From positions 496,001-560,000 of the forward strand of contig JADKFS010000003.1 of NCBI GenBank assembly GCA_016717335.1: a stretch of DNA of 64,000 nt. Reading direction: 5' to 3'. Below the pieces are notes generated by a model that was given only the letters and a program-made list of their open reading frames with translations, made no database searches and was not told where the DNA came from. This document shows, in pieces, positions 7,436-14,970 of the stretch; the stretch's first letter is position 1; each line of letters starts with the position of its first letter. Made by a program: the position numbers and the translations under genes. Source of the DNA: Candidatus Ribeiella danica (lineage in GTDB: Bacteria > Chloroflexota > Chloroflexia > Chloroflexales > Roseiflexaceae).

Positions 7436-8401
7436 CTAGGCGGTGGCCGGCTCGTCGCGGCGGCCGAACCAGCGTCGCCACTCCTGGTTCTCCCAGATCA
7501 CCAGCAGCTGCGCGGCGTTGAAGATCGACGAGTAGGTCCCGCTGATCAGCCCGATCAGCAGCACCAGCACGAAGTTGAAGATGCTGGTGCCGCCGAACAG
7601 CAGCAGCGCCGTCAGGGTGAAGAACGACGTGAGCTGCGTGTTGATCGAGCGCGGCAGCGTCTGCACAATGCTGTGGTTGACGATGTCCTCGAATGCCTCG
7701 CCCGAGCGCCGCGCGATCAGGTTCTCGCGAATGCGATCGAACACGACGATCGTGTCGTGGACCGAGAAGCTGATCACGGTCAGCAGCGCGGTGAGGAACA
7801 GCGCGTCGACCTCCAGGCCGATCATGTAGCCCAGGATGGAGGCTAGGCCCAGCACCACAAGCACGTCGTGGAGCATCGCGAGGATCGCGCAGACGCCGTA
7901 GCGCACCGGGTGCGGCGCCTTGCGGAAGGCCAGCGTCAGGTAGATCAGGATCGCGGCGCTGGCGCCCAGCACGGCGATCACGGCGCTGCGGGTCGACTCC
8001 TGGCTGACGGTCGCGCCGACCGTCTGGATCGACTCGCGGCGGGTGTTCGGGCCATACCTGGCCTGCAGCGCCGCCACCAGGGTGCGCACCTGCTGCTCGC
8101 CGGTATTCGGGTCGAGCGCCTTGGTGCGCACCAGCGAGGCCGGGATCGTCGCGCCCTGGATCGTGACGTTGCTAAGCTGGACTTGCGCGCCCTCGAAGCC
8201 TTGCGCCGTGAAGATGCTCCTGATCTCCTCGGTGTTCAGCTCGGCGAGCTGCCGGTCGGGGTAGTGGATATCCCACAGCGCGCCACCGCTAAAGTCGATG
8301 CTCGGGCGCAGCCCGTAGAGGATCAGCGAGACCAGCCCAGGGATGATGATCAGCAGCGACAGCAGCAGCCAGAGGTAGCGGCGACGGACGATGTTCTCCA
8401 T
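7436..8401 (-). CDS. secF: Protein translocase subunit SecF
   Basis: This 321-residue inner-membrane protein pairs with SecD to use the proton gradient for late steps of Sec export. An N-terminal TM helix (about 10-30) and the periplasmic P1-type domain beginning with SIDFSGGALWDIHY are followed by a five-TM block (about 155-305) containing LAMLHDVLVVLG and ISFSVHDTIVVFDRIREN, both diagnostic of SecF. Length is usual for the family. It lies 147 bp after secD on the same strand, separated by a heptamer repeat. Confidence 0.97.
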   Translation of the reverse strand: MENIVRRRYLWLLLSLLIIIPGLVSLILYGLRPSIDFSGGALWDIHYPDRQLAELNTEEIRSIFTAQGFEGAQVQLSNVTIQGATIPASLVRTKALDPNTGEQQVRTLVAALQARYGPNTRRESIQTVGATVSQESTRSAVIAVLGASAAILIYLTLAFRKAPHPVRYGVCAILAMLHDVLVVLGLASILGYMIGLEVDALFLTALLTVISFSVHDTIVVFDRIRENLIARRSGEAFEDIVNHSIVQTLPRSINTQLTSFFTLTALLLFGGTSIFNFVLVLLIGLISGTYSSIFNAAQLLVIWENQEWRRWFGRRDEPATA

Positions 8402-8416
8402 TGGAAGCGAACTCCT

Positions 8417-8466
8417 ATCGGGTAGTCAGTAGTCAGTAGTCAATAGTCAGTAGTCAGTCGTCAGCC
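8417..8466. repeat. AGTCAGT heptamer tandem repeat
   Basis: About six imperfect copies of GTCAGTA lie in the space between secF and secD. The same heptamer recurs at 32712-32742. 8467-8548 shows no gene. Confidence 0.8.
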
Positions 8467-8548
8467 GTCATCGGTAACCATTGGACACGTAGATGGTCGC
8501 GTGGCTCAATGGTACCAACTACTGATATCTGACTACTAACTACCGGTG

Positions 8549-10021
8549 CTAGGCCAGCGCCTCGCGGTCGCGCTCCAGGGCCGGCGCCGACTCGAGCTCG
8601 TACATCCAGGGGTTCTGGGCGAACGACTGCGGGACGATCAGCCGCAGGAACGTGCGCGTCACCACGATCGCGGTGAACATGCTCACGAGGATGCCGAGGC
8701 CGAGCGTCAGCGCGAAGCCCTTGATGATGCTGACGCCGAAGCTGTTGCCGAACACGAACAGGATGATGCTGGTGATCAGCGTCGAGGCGTTCGAGTCGCG
8801 GATCGCCGGCCAGGCCTCGTTGAAGCCGGCCTCGACCGCGGCGCGCAGCGTCTTGCCGTGGCGCAGCTCCTCCTTCAGGCGCGCGAAGATCAGCACGTTT
8901 GCGTCGACCGCCAGGCCGATCGAGAGGATGAAGCCGGCGATGCCCGCCAGCGTCAGCGTGATCGGGATGAGCCGGTAGAGCGCGAAGCTCATACCAGTGT
9001 AGATCAGCAGCGCCACGGTGGCCAGCACGCCAGGCAGGCGGTAGAACAAGATCATAAACAGCGCGACCACCACCAGGCCGACGATGCCGGCGAGCACGCT
9101 GGCCTGCACCGAGTTCTGGCCGAGCGTGGCCGTCACGGTGCGGGCCGACTCGATCTGCAGCGACACCGGCAGCGCGCCGTACTTGAGCTGTGTCAGCAAT
9201 CGCTCGGCGTCAGCTTGGGTCGAGACGGTGATCTCGCCGCTGCCGCCGACCAGCGCGTTCTGGATCGTCGGGCAGCTGACCACCTGGTTATCCAGCACGA
9301 TACACATCTGATTGTTGACGTTCTGGCTGGTGAACCGCTCAAGGCTGGTGGCCGAGGTGCCCGTGAACTGGAACGTCACCGCGTACGGGCTGCGGCCGGG
9401 CGTCGTGCTGCCGACGCGCAGCTGGACCGTGCTAGCGTTGAGGTCCTTGCCGTCGGTGATACTCTGGTAGATCGGGCCGGACACCGGGGTCGTCGCGGTG
9501 GTCGAGAGCGGCTGGGTCTCGCTGAGCCCGTTCGTGCTGGTCAGCGTGGTCGTGTTAGTGGTCGGCGTGGTCGACTGCACGCGCGGGTTCGGGCTGCCGC
9601 TCGTGCGGATCGTCGTCCCGTCGGGCGGGTACTGCCCGCCGGTAAAGCCGCTGCCGTCGGCGTTGGCCACGAACTCCAGCTTGCCGGTGCCGCGCAGCGT
9701 CTCGCTGACCTCTTCGGGGTTCGTGACGCCGGGCAGCTCGACGATGATCCGGTCGTTTCCGGAGAGCTGTACGATCGCCTCGCTGACGCCCAGGCCATTG
9801 ACGCGCCGATCGATCACCTGCTGGGCCGTCTGCATCACATCGCGTGCGACTCCGGCGTCTTGAGCCTTCAGCAGCACCTGCGTGCCGCCCTGCAGATCGA
9901 GCCCCAGGCGGGTGTGGACGTCGCGGCCCAGCCAGCGATTGTCGGGCGCGAAATCGATCCAGAGCGCCAGGGCGCTCACAAACAGGATGAGGATGAGGGA
10001 GATGGTTTCTCGATTACGCAC
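8549..10021 (-). CDS. secD: Protein translocase subunit SecD
   Basis: This is a 490-residue inner-membrane translocase partner of SecF. TM1 is at about residues 7-25. The periplasmic region contains RLGLDLQGGTQVLLKAQD and RIIVELPGVTNPEEV, both typical of SecD. A Thr/Ser/Asn-rich insert (about 135-185) interrupts this region. GLAVDANVLIFARLKEE lies in the C-terminal five-TM block. The start is a GTG at 10021, since VRNRETISL leads straight into TM1 and no ATG fits better. secD precedes secF, the usual order. Identification is certain. Confidence 0.97.
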   Translation of the reverse strand: MRNRETISLILILFVSALALWIDFAPDNRWLGRDVHTRLGLDLQGGTQVLLKAQDAGVARDVMQTAQQVIDRRVNGLGVSEAIVQLSGNDRIIVELPGVTNPEEVSETLRGTGKLEFVANADGSGFTGGQYPPDGTTIRTSGSPNPRVQSTTPTTNTTTLTSTNGLSETQPLSTTATTPVSGPIYQSITDGKDLNASTVQLRVGSTTPGRSPYAVTFQFTGTSATSLERFTSQNVNNQMCIVLDNQVVSCPTIQNALVGGSGEITVSTQADAERLLTQLKYGALPVSLQIESARTVTATLGQNSVQASVLAGIVGLVVVALFMILFYRLPGVLATVALLIYTGMSFALYRLIPITLTLAGIAGFILSIGLAVDANVLIFARLKEELRHGKTLRAAVEAGFNEAWPAIRDSNASTLITSIILFVFGNSFGVSIIKGFALTLGLGILVSMFTAIVVTRTFLRLIVPQSFAQNPWMYELESAPALERDREALA

Positions 10022-10110
10022 AGCTCATTTGCCTCCATAGCAACCGTGGAAGTGGGTGAGATAACCGGTGCATTATAGAGCCAGCGGCAGGGGCTGTCAA
10101 AAGGCTGCGT

Positions 10111-10156
10111 GGGAAGCTGGTGGGGCCGAGCTGCAGCTCGGCCCCACCAGCTTCCC
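10111..10156. terminator. 46-bp perfect palindrome downstream of the DsbA-like gene
   Basis: Two perfect 23-bp arms (GGGAAGCTGGTGGGGCCGAG...) meet without a loop at 10133/10134. It lies between the DsbA-like stop and the secD start. On the minus strand it is followed by a short CTTTTG, so it may end the GNAT-DsbA transcript. The perfect arms also recall the family P cores, though the G/C arms are missing. Confidence 0.5.
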
Positions 10157-10209
10157 TGCCCTTGCCCAGGGTCTTACCGAGGTGAGGGGCACACAGGGTC
10201 GCGCAGCGG

Positions 10210-10923
10210 CTACTTCTTGGCCGCGAGCGCGGCCTCGATCCCCCCGCGAAGATCGTTGAAACTGAACCGCTTGCCGTCGATCACAAAGGTCGGCGTCTCG
10301 TTGATGCCGGCGCTCGACGCGGCCTGCCCGGCCTGCTGGACGGCCGCGCGATACTTGTGGCTGTTCTGGCACTGCTCGAAGGCGCTGCGGTCGAGCTTGA
10401 GCTGCTCGGCGTAGCCGGCAAACATCGAGACCGCCTGGGTGCTGTCGGACCACTCACTCTGGCGGTTGTAGATCAGGTCGTGCATCGGCCAGAACGCGTT
10501 CTGATCGGCGGCGCAGCGCGCGGCCTCGGCGGCGGGCACGGCGTTGGGGTGCTGCGACAGCGGGAAGTCGTGGAAGATCTGCTTGACCTTGCCCGTATCG
10601 ATATAATCCTTGACGAAGGCCGGCTCCAGGGTGGTGGCGAAATACCCGCACGCCGGGCACTGGAAGTCGCCGTACTCGATCACGGTGACCGGGGCGCCGG
10701 CCTGCCCGCGCGACGGGAAGCTGTCGAGCGTGGGCGCGGCCGTACTGGCCTGGCCGGTGGTGCTGCCGCCGCGGCCGCCCAGCAGTGCGACGCCGCCCAG
10801 GGCGATCCCGACGATCACGATAATCGCGAGGATCCCGTAGATCAGGCCGCGAGAGTTGCCACGCCGGGGCTGGGCCGCGCGGCCGCGCTGCGAGCGCGTG
10901 CTGGTTGTTCGTTTGTCGCTCAT
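10210..10923 (-). CDS. Membrane-anchored DsbA/BdbD-type thiol oxidoreductase
   Basis: This 237-residue protein has a basic N-terminus (about 1-25), one TM helix (about 27-49), a flexible linker and a DsbA-type thioredoxin domain with FQCPAC (Cys89 and Cys92) and the cis-Pro segment ETPTFVIDG near residue 208. It should sit outside the membrane and form or isomerise disulfides in exported proteins. ATG 10923 lies two bases before the stop of the upstream GNAT gene, so the two are probably translated together. The redox partner (VKOR or DsbB) is not in the window. Confidence 0.92.
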   Translation of the reverse strand: MSDKRTTSTRSQRGRAAQPRRGNSRGLIYGILAIIVIVGIALGGVALLGGRGGSTTGQASTAAPTLDSFPSRGQAGAPVTVIEYGDFQCPACGYFATTLEPAFVKDYIDTGKVKQIFHDFPLSQHPNAVPAAEAARCAADQNAFWPMHDLIYNRQSEWSDSTQAVSMFAGYAEQLKLDRSAFEQCQNSHKYRAAVQQAGQAASSAGINETPTFVIDGKRFSFNDLRGGIEAALAAKK

Positions 10924-10925
10924 TC

Positions 10926-11444
10926 TCAATTGCTCGTTTCTGCTCGCTCGTGCGCGGGCGGCTCGTCGGTTGGCATCGCACAGCTCAGCGGCAGCTCACT
11001 TCGCCAGAGGCTCTGCGGCGCGGCCGAGAAACCTAACGCTTCGTATACTCGCCGGGCCGCCTTGTCCTCGGGCCGCGCCAGCGTCTGGATGAACTTGCTG
11101 CCGCGCGCCTCGGCGCGGGCGCAGGCGTAGTCGAGCATGCGGATGCCGGCGCCGCGGCCGCGCAGCTCGGGCGCGAGATAGAAATCTTCGATCGCCGCGT
11201 ACGGCGCGACCTCCCAGGTCGAGAGCCGGTAGTTGATCTGCATGACCCCGAGCGGGCGATCGTTCAGCTCGGCCAGCAGGAAGTCGCTGAACTGGGTGGC
11301 GAGCAGCGCGTGGACAAGATCGGCCAGCGCGTCCGGGTCGGGCGCCTCGCGGCCCGAGGCGGCGACCTGGGCCTGGAGCATCGGCACGATCTTGGGTGTG
11401 TCGTCGGGCTCGCAGAGGCGAATGACTAGCGAGTACTCACTCAT
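10926..11444 (-). CDS. GNAT-family N-acetyltransferase
   Basis: This 172-residue protein has the GNAT fold: an N-terminal IRLCEPDDTPKIVPML, a central GVMQINYRLS strand, and APYAAIEDFYLAPELRGRGAGIRMLDYA with the acetyl-CoA pyrophosphate loop. It ends with the usual AARRVYEALGF. The substrate (small amine or protein N-terminus) cannot be predicted. It is the promoter-proximal gene of a two-gene unit with the DsbA-like gene. Confidence 0.9.
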   Translation of the reverse strand: MSEYSLVIRLCEPDDTPKIVPMLQAQVAASGREAPDPDALADLVHALLATQFSDFLLAELNDRPLGVMQINYRLSTWEVAPYAAIEDFYLAPELRGRGAGIRMLDYACARAEARGSKFIQTLARPEDKAARRVYEALGFSAAPQSLWRSELPLSCAMPTDEPPAHERAETSN

Positions 11445-11685
11445 TACGTTCGTCCAATCTTGCCATGTGGCGAATGGTAAGTATTATACCGGCGCTGTGG
11501 AAGGCCGTCAAAAATACTTTGTGTCACCGCTCACGAAGCCTGCCATCCGCCACGTGGTATGGTATGATAGGCTGGCCGGGGCCGCACATTATCATTGGGG
11601 GCGGCGCCTTCGGCCCCGGCGCACCTGCCCAAACTGCAAGGCCGATCGCCGCCGGGCGAAACGCTGTTTTACGAGAAAGAAAGCA

Positions 11686-12366
11686 ATGAATCGGATCTAC
11701 CTGGTCAGGCACGGTGAGAATACGGCCAACCTCACGAAACAATTTTCCCATCGCCTGGTCGACTACTCGCTGACGCCGAAAGGGGTGCTGCAGGCGCAGC
11801 AGACGGCCGAGCTCTTCAAGGGCAAGCAGATCGACGCGATCTACTCGTCGCCGCTGAAGCGCGCGGCCGAGACGGCCGCGATCATCGGGCAGTCGCTCGG
11901 GATTGCGCCGGTTATTCTGGAACAGTTCCGCGAGGTCAACGTCGGCCAGCTCGAGACCTGGCCGCCGACCGCCGAGAGCTGGGCCGAGCACGACCGGATC
12001 GTCCGCTCGTGGTTCGACGGGCACCCGGAGCTGATGTTCCCCGAGGGCGAGAACTACCATGCGCTGCTGGCGCGCATGCGCGCGGGCCTCCAGATCGCGC
12101 TGGGCGGCCGGCAGGACAGCAATGTCGTGATCGTCGGCCACGGCGGCATCTTCACGTTCACGCTCAAGGATATCTGCCGCGAGATCGACCTGTTCTGGCT
12201 GATCCGGCAGCCGAGCCACAACTGCTCGGTGACCGAGATCGAGATGGCGGAGACGAGCGGCGAGTTCGAGGGCGTGCTGCGGGGCTGGGCTTCGCACGAG
12301 CACCTCTCGGGCGAGGCGGCGGCCTTCGTCGCCGGCCACCCGGCCTTCGAGCCCGAGCTGGAGTAG
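11686..12366 (+). CDS. Histidine phosphatase (phosphoglycerate-mutase-like)
   Basis: A 226-residue member of the histidine phosphatase superfamily. The catalytic LVRHGENTAN motif is at residues 6-15 (His9), IYSSPLKRAAETA near 58-70 and the second catalytic His in VVIVGHGGIF near 154. Members are cofactor-dependent mutases or, more often, phosphatases of small molecules; with no dedicated context I favour phosphatase. ATG 11686 after GAAAGAAAGC is chosen because the in-frame extension to 11233 overlaps the divergent GNAT gene. It is a monocistronic unit facing the mannosidases. Confidence 0.9.
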   Translation: MNRIYLVRHGENTANLTKQFSHRLVDYSLTPKGVLQAQQTAELFKGKQIDAIYSSPLKRAAETAAIIGQSLGIAPVILEQFREVNVGQLETWPPTAESWAEHDRIVRSWFDGHPELMFPEGENYHALLARMRAGLQIALGGRQDSNVVIVGHGGIFTFTLKDICREIDLFWLIRQPSHNCSVTEIEMAETSGEFEGVLRGWASHEHLSGEAAAFVAGHPAFEPELE

Positions 12367-12377
12367 CTGCTCTACAT

Positions 12378-12424
12378 GCCCTCACCCCCTGCCCCCCTCT
12401 CCCAGCCTGGGAGAGGGGGAATTC
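12378..12424. repeat. Family P left arm, core and right arm absent
   Basis: CCCTCACCCCCTGCCCC and the CTCTCCCAGCCTGGGAGAG hairpin lie between the phosphatase stop and the convergent mannosidase stop. Palindromic core and right arm are missing. Confidence 0.75.
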
Positions 12425-12447
12425 GCGGCTGGTGGGGGTGAAACGAT

Positions 12448-14970
12448 CTAGATCTCCAGCAGGTTGGTCTCGACCACCGGCCGCGCCGGGTCGCGCGGCA
12501 CGCGGAAGGTTTTGATCTCGCACGGGCCGAAGTCGGCCGCGATCGCGCGCCCCCACTTCGGCAGGCTGATCGTCGCGCGCGTGGCGGCCCGGTCGGTCTC
12601 GTAGGCGCGGACGACCAGGTCGTCGCCGTCCTCGGCGCGCTTGACCGCGCTGACAACGATGTTCGGCTGGTCGACGGCCATGAACGAGTCGCGCTGCGGC
12701 AGCCGGCCGGCGTGGCCGCTCTCGACCAGCGCCACCGGCCGGCGGTTCAGCTCGGCCGCGCGGCGCGTCGTGCCGGCCTGCTCCCAGCCGGCGGCGTGCG
12801 GCAGCAGCGCGTAGGTGAAGCGCTGCACGCCCTGGTCCATGAAGCTGTATGGCTCGCCCGGCGCCGGCTCGGTCGGGTGGTGGTGCGCGTAGATCGGGCT
12901 GCGCAGTACGGTCAGGCTGAGCAGCCGGCCGCTGACGTCGAAGCTGTGCTTGCCGTCGTTCAGCAGGCTGAGGCCGTACAGCACGTCCGAGCCGCGCGCG
13001 CTGCCCGACAGGTCGACCCAGCTCTGGCCCGGCTCCTCCATGCCGCCGGTCGGCCGCTCGATCTGGCCGAAGGGGATCTCGTAGGTCGCGCGGATGAAGT
13101 TCAGGTTCAGCGGGAAGCCCAGCTTGAGCGCCTTGTGGCGCTCGCGCCAGTCGACCGTCACGCGCACCTCGACCAAGTCGAGGTCGCGGTACAGGCTGAT
13201 CTCCTGGGCCAGCGTCGACTGGCCGTACGCGCTCTCGACCCGCACAGTCGCGCGGACCGGGCCGGACTCGGCCAGCCAGACCCGGCTCGGCGCGAAGGTG
13301 CCGACGACGTCGTGGAACCGGTACACGCCGTGGCCCCAGGTGTCGCTCGGGTCGTCGATCGCCGTCGGCACGGCCGCCGCGCCCAGGAAGACCTCGACCT
13401 GGTGGCGCTTGTCGTACAGGCCAGCGATCGTTCCGGTCGCCGCGTCGATCCTCAGCCGGAAGCGCGCGCTCTCCAGCGCCAATCCGTCCTCGGACACGGA
13501 CACTGGGAGGCCGAGTGGCCGGGAGACCGGGAGACCGGGTGTCACGCGCGATACATCCTCTGCTCTCCTGGTCTCCTGGTCTCCTGGTCTCCTGGTCTCC
13601 TGGTCTCCTGGTCTCCTGGTCTCGCTCCCATCGGCGACGTGATACACCCGGTAGCCCAGCGCGGGCAGCTCGGCCACGAAGCAGAGCCGCCGCCGCCAGC
13701 CGCTGACGATCGCGGGCGGGCGCAGTAGCTGGAGCGGCACCTGGCGGCCGTCGTCGTCCAGCAGCACGTCGGTCTCGCGCACGCCGCTGGCGTCGACTTC
13801 GACCGGCGCGGCGCTAGGCCAGGCGTGCGGGTTGAACACGACGATCGGCAGCGCGCCGGCCTGGTCGGGCAGATCGATCTGCCATGCCAGCGACTGAGTC
13901 GCGTCGTTGAGCGCGCGTCCCGCTATCGCCATCGCCTCGCCGTACAGGTCACGCGCGTCGTCGTAGGCCGCCTCCAGGCTGGTGCCGGCCAGGATGTCGT
14001 GGAACTGGTTGAACAGCACGCTCTTCCAGGCCCGGCTGAGATCGGGGTACGGCAGGCCAGTGACCCGCTCGGCGATCGCGGACCATGCCTCGGCCGCAAG
14101 CAGCAGATTCTCGGCCTGGCGGTTCCAGCGCTTGATGCCTGAGTGCGCCGCATAGCAGCCGCTGGCGTGGTGCTGCAGCTCGTCGTGGACGACCGGGAAT
14201 GGCAGGTCTTTCGCGAGCGCGCCGGCGAAGAAGCGGCCCGGCGTGCTGAAGACCAGCGCGGGCAGGTCGGGCTGGGCGGCCATGCGCCTGATGCTCTCGA
14301 TGTTCTCGCGGGTCGGGCCGCCGCCGTGGTTGCCGACCCCGTAGAAGCACATCAGCTCGTCGTACGGCGGCTTCAGCTCGCCCACGCAGCGCCGCACGTA
14401 GCGCTCGAGGTCCTTGCCCCAGGTCGAGTACTCGTAGGGGATTCGGTAGGTCAGCACGCGCGAGCCGTCGTCGGACTCCCACCAGAACAGCCGGCCCGGC
14501 AGGCCCTTTTCGTGCGGCTCTGGGCGCGTAATGACATAACTATCCATGCCACTCTTGCGCAGGATCTGCGGAAGCATCGCGTGGTGGCCGAAGCTGTCGA
14601 CGTTGTAGCCGAATGTGGACATAACGCCAAATTTCTGCTGGAAGTAGCGCTGGCCGTACAGCGCCTGCCGGACGAACGACTCGCCGCAGGGGATGTTGCA
14701 GTCGGGCTGGACCCAGCTGCCGCCGGCCAGCTCCCAGCGCCCCTCGGCGACGCGCGCGCGAATCTCCTCGAACATGGGCGGGTCGTTGTGCTCGATCCAC
14801 TCGTAGATCGCGGCCGAGCTGGAGGTGAACAGGAACTCGTCGTACTCGCGCATGCGGTCGAGCGCCGAGCGGAAGGTGGCCTTGGCGGCCTGGAAGCCCT
14901 CCTGCCAGCGCCAGAGCCAGACCGGGTCGAGGTGGGCGTTGCCGATCATGTGCAGGGTCTTACCTGCCAT
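12448..14970 (-). CDS. GH38 alpha-mannosidase
   Basis: This 840-residue cytoplasmic glycoside hydrolase of family GH38 has no signal peptide. The N-terminal catalytic domain begins with HMIGNAHLDPVWLWRW (zinc ligands His13 and Asp15) and has FGYNVDSFGHHAMLPQIL with the nucleophile Asp near 125. Middle and C-terminal beta domains follow. At about residues 451-490 a 9-bp tandem repeat (nt 13557-13622) adds an ETRRPGDQ-type low-complexity loop in frame, between the helical and beta domains. Its first 11 bases overlap the end of the second GH38 gene. The pair probably trims mannosides for carbon. Confidence 0.93.
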   Translation of the reverse strand: MAGKTLHMIGNAHLDPVWLWRWQEGFQAAKATFRSALDRMREYDEFLFTSSSAAIYEWIEHNDPPMFEEIRARVAEGRWELAGGSWVQPDCNIPCGESFVRQALYGQRYFQQKFGVMSTFGYNVDSFGHHAMLPQILRKSGMDSYVITRPEPHEKGLPGRLFWWESDDGSRVLTYRIPYEYSTWGKDLERYVRRCVGELKPPYDELMCFYGVGNHGGGPTRENIESIRRMAAQPDLPALVFSTPGRFFAGALAKDLPFPVVHDELQHHASGCYAAHSGIKRWNRQAENLLLAAEAWSAIAERVTGLPYPDLSRAWKSVLFNQFHDILAGTSLEAAYDDARDLYGEAMAIAGRALNDATQSLAWQIDLPDQAGALPIVVFNPHAWPSAAPVEVDASGVRETDVLLDDDGRQVPLQLLRPPAIVSGWRRRLCFVAELPALGYRVYHVADGSETRRPGDQETRRPGDQETRRAEDVSRVTPGLPVSRPLGLPVSVSEDGLALESARFRLRIDAATGTIAGLYDKRHQVEVFLGAAAVPTAIDDPSDTWGHGVYRFHDVVGTFAPSRVWLAESGPVRATVRVESAYGQSTLAQEISLYRDLDLVEVRVTVDWRERHKALKLGFPLNLNFIRATYEIPFGQIERPTGGMEEPGQSWVDLSGSARGSDVLYGLSLLNDGKHSFDVSGRLLSLTVLRSPIYAHHHPTEPAPGEPYSFMDQGVQRFTYALLPHAAGWEQAGTTRRAAELNRRPVALVESGHAGRLPQRDSFMAVDQPNIVVSAVKRAEDGDDLVVRAYETDRAATRATISLPKWGRAIAADFGPCEIKTFRVPRDPARPVVETNLLEI
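13557..13622 (-). repeat. 9-bp tandem repeat inside the GH38 coding region
   Basis: About seven copies of GGTCTCCTG (CAGGAGACC on the coding strand), with relics up to 13510. The unit is a multiple of three, so copy-number change alters loop length but not frame. It is close to the GGAGACAAG units at 19060-19232. Confidence 0.88.
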
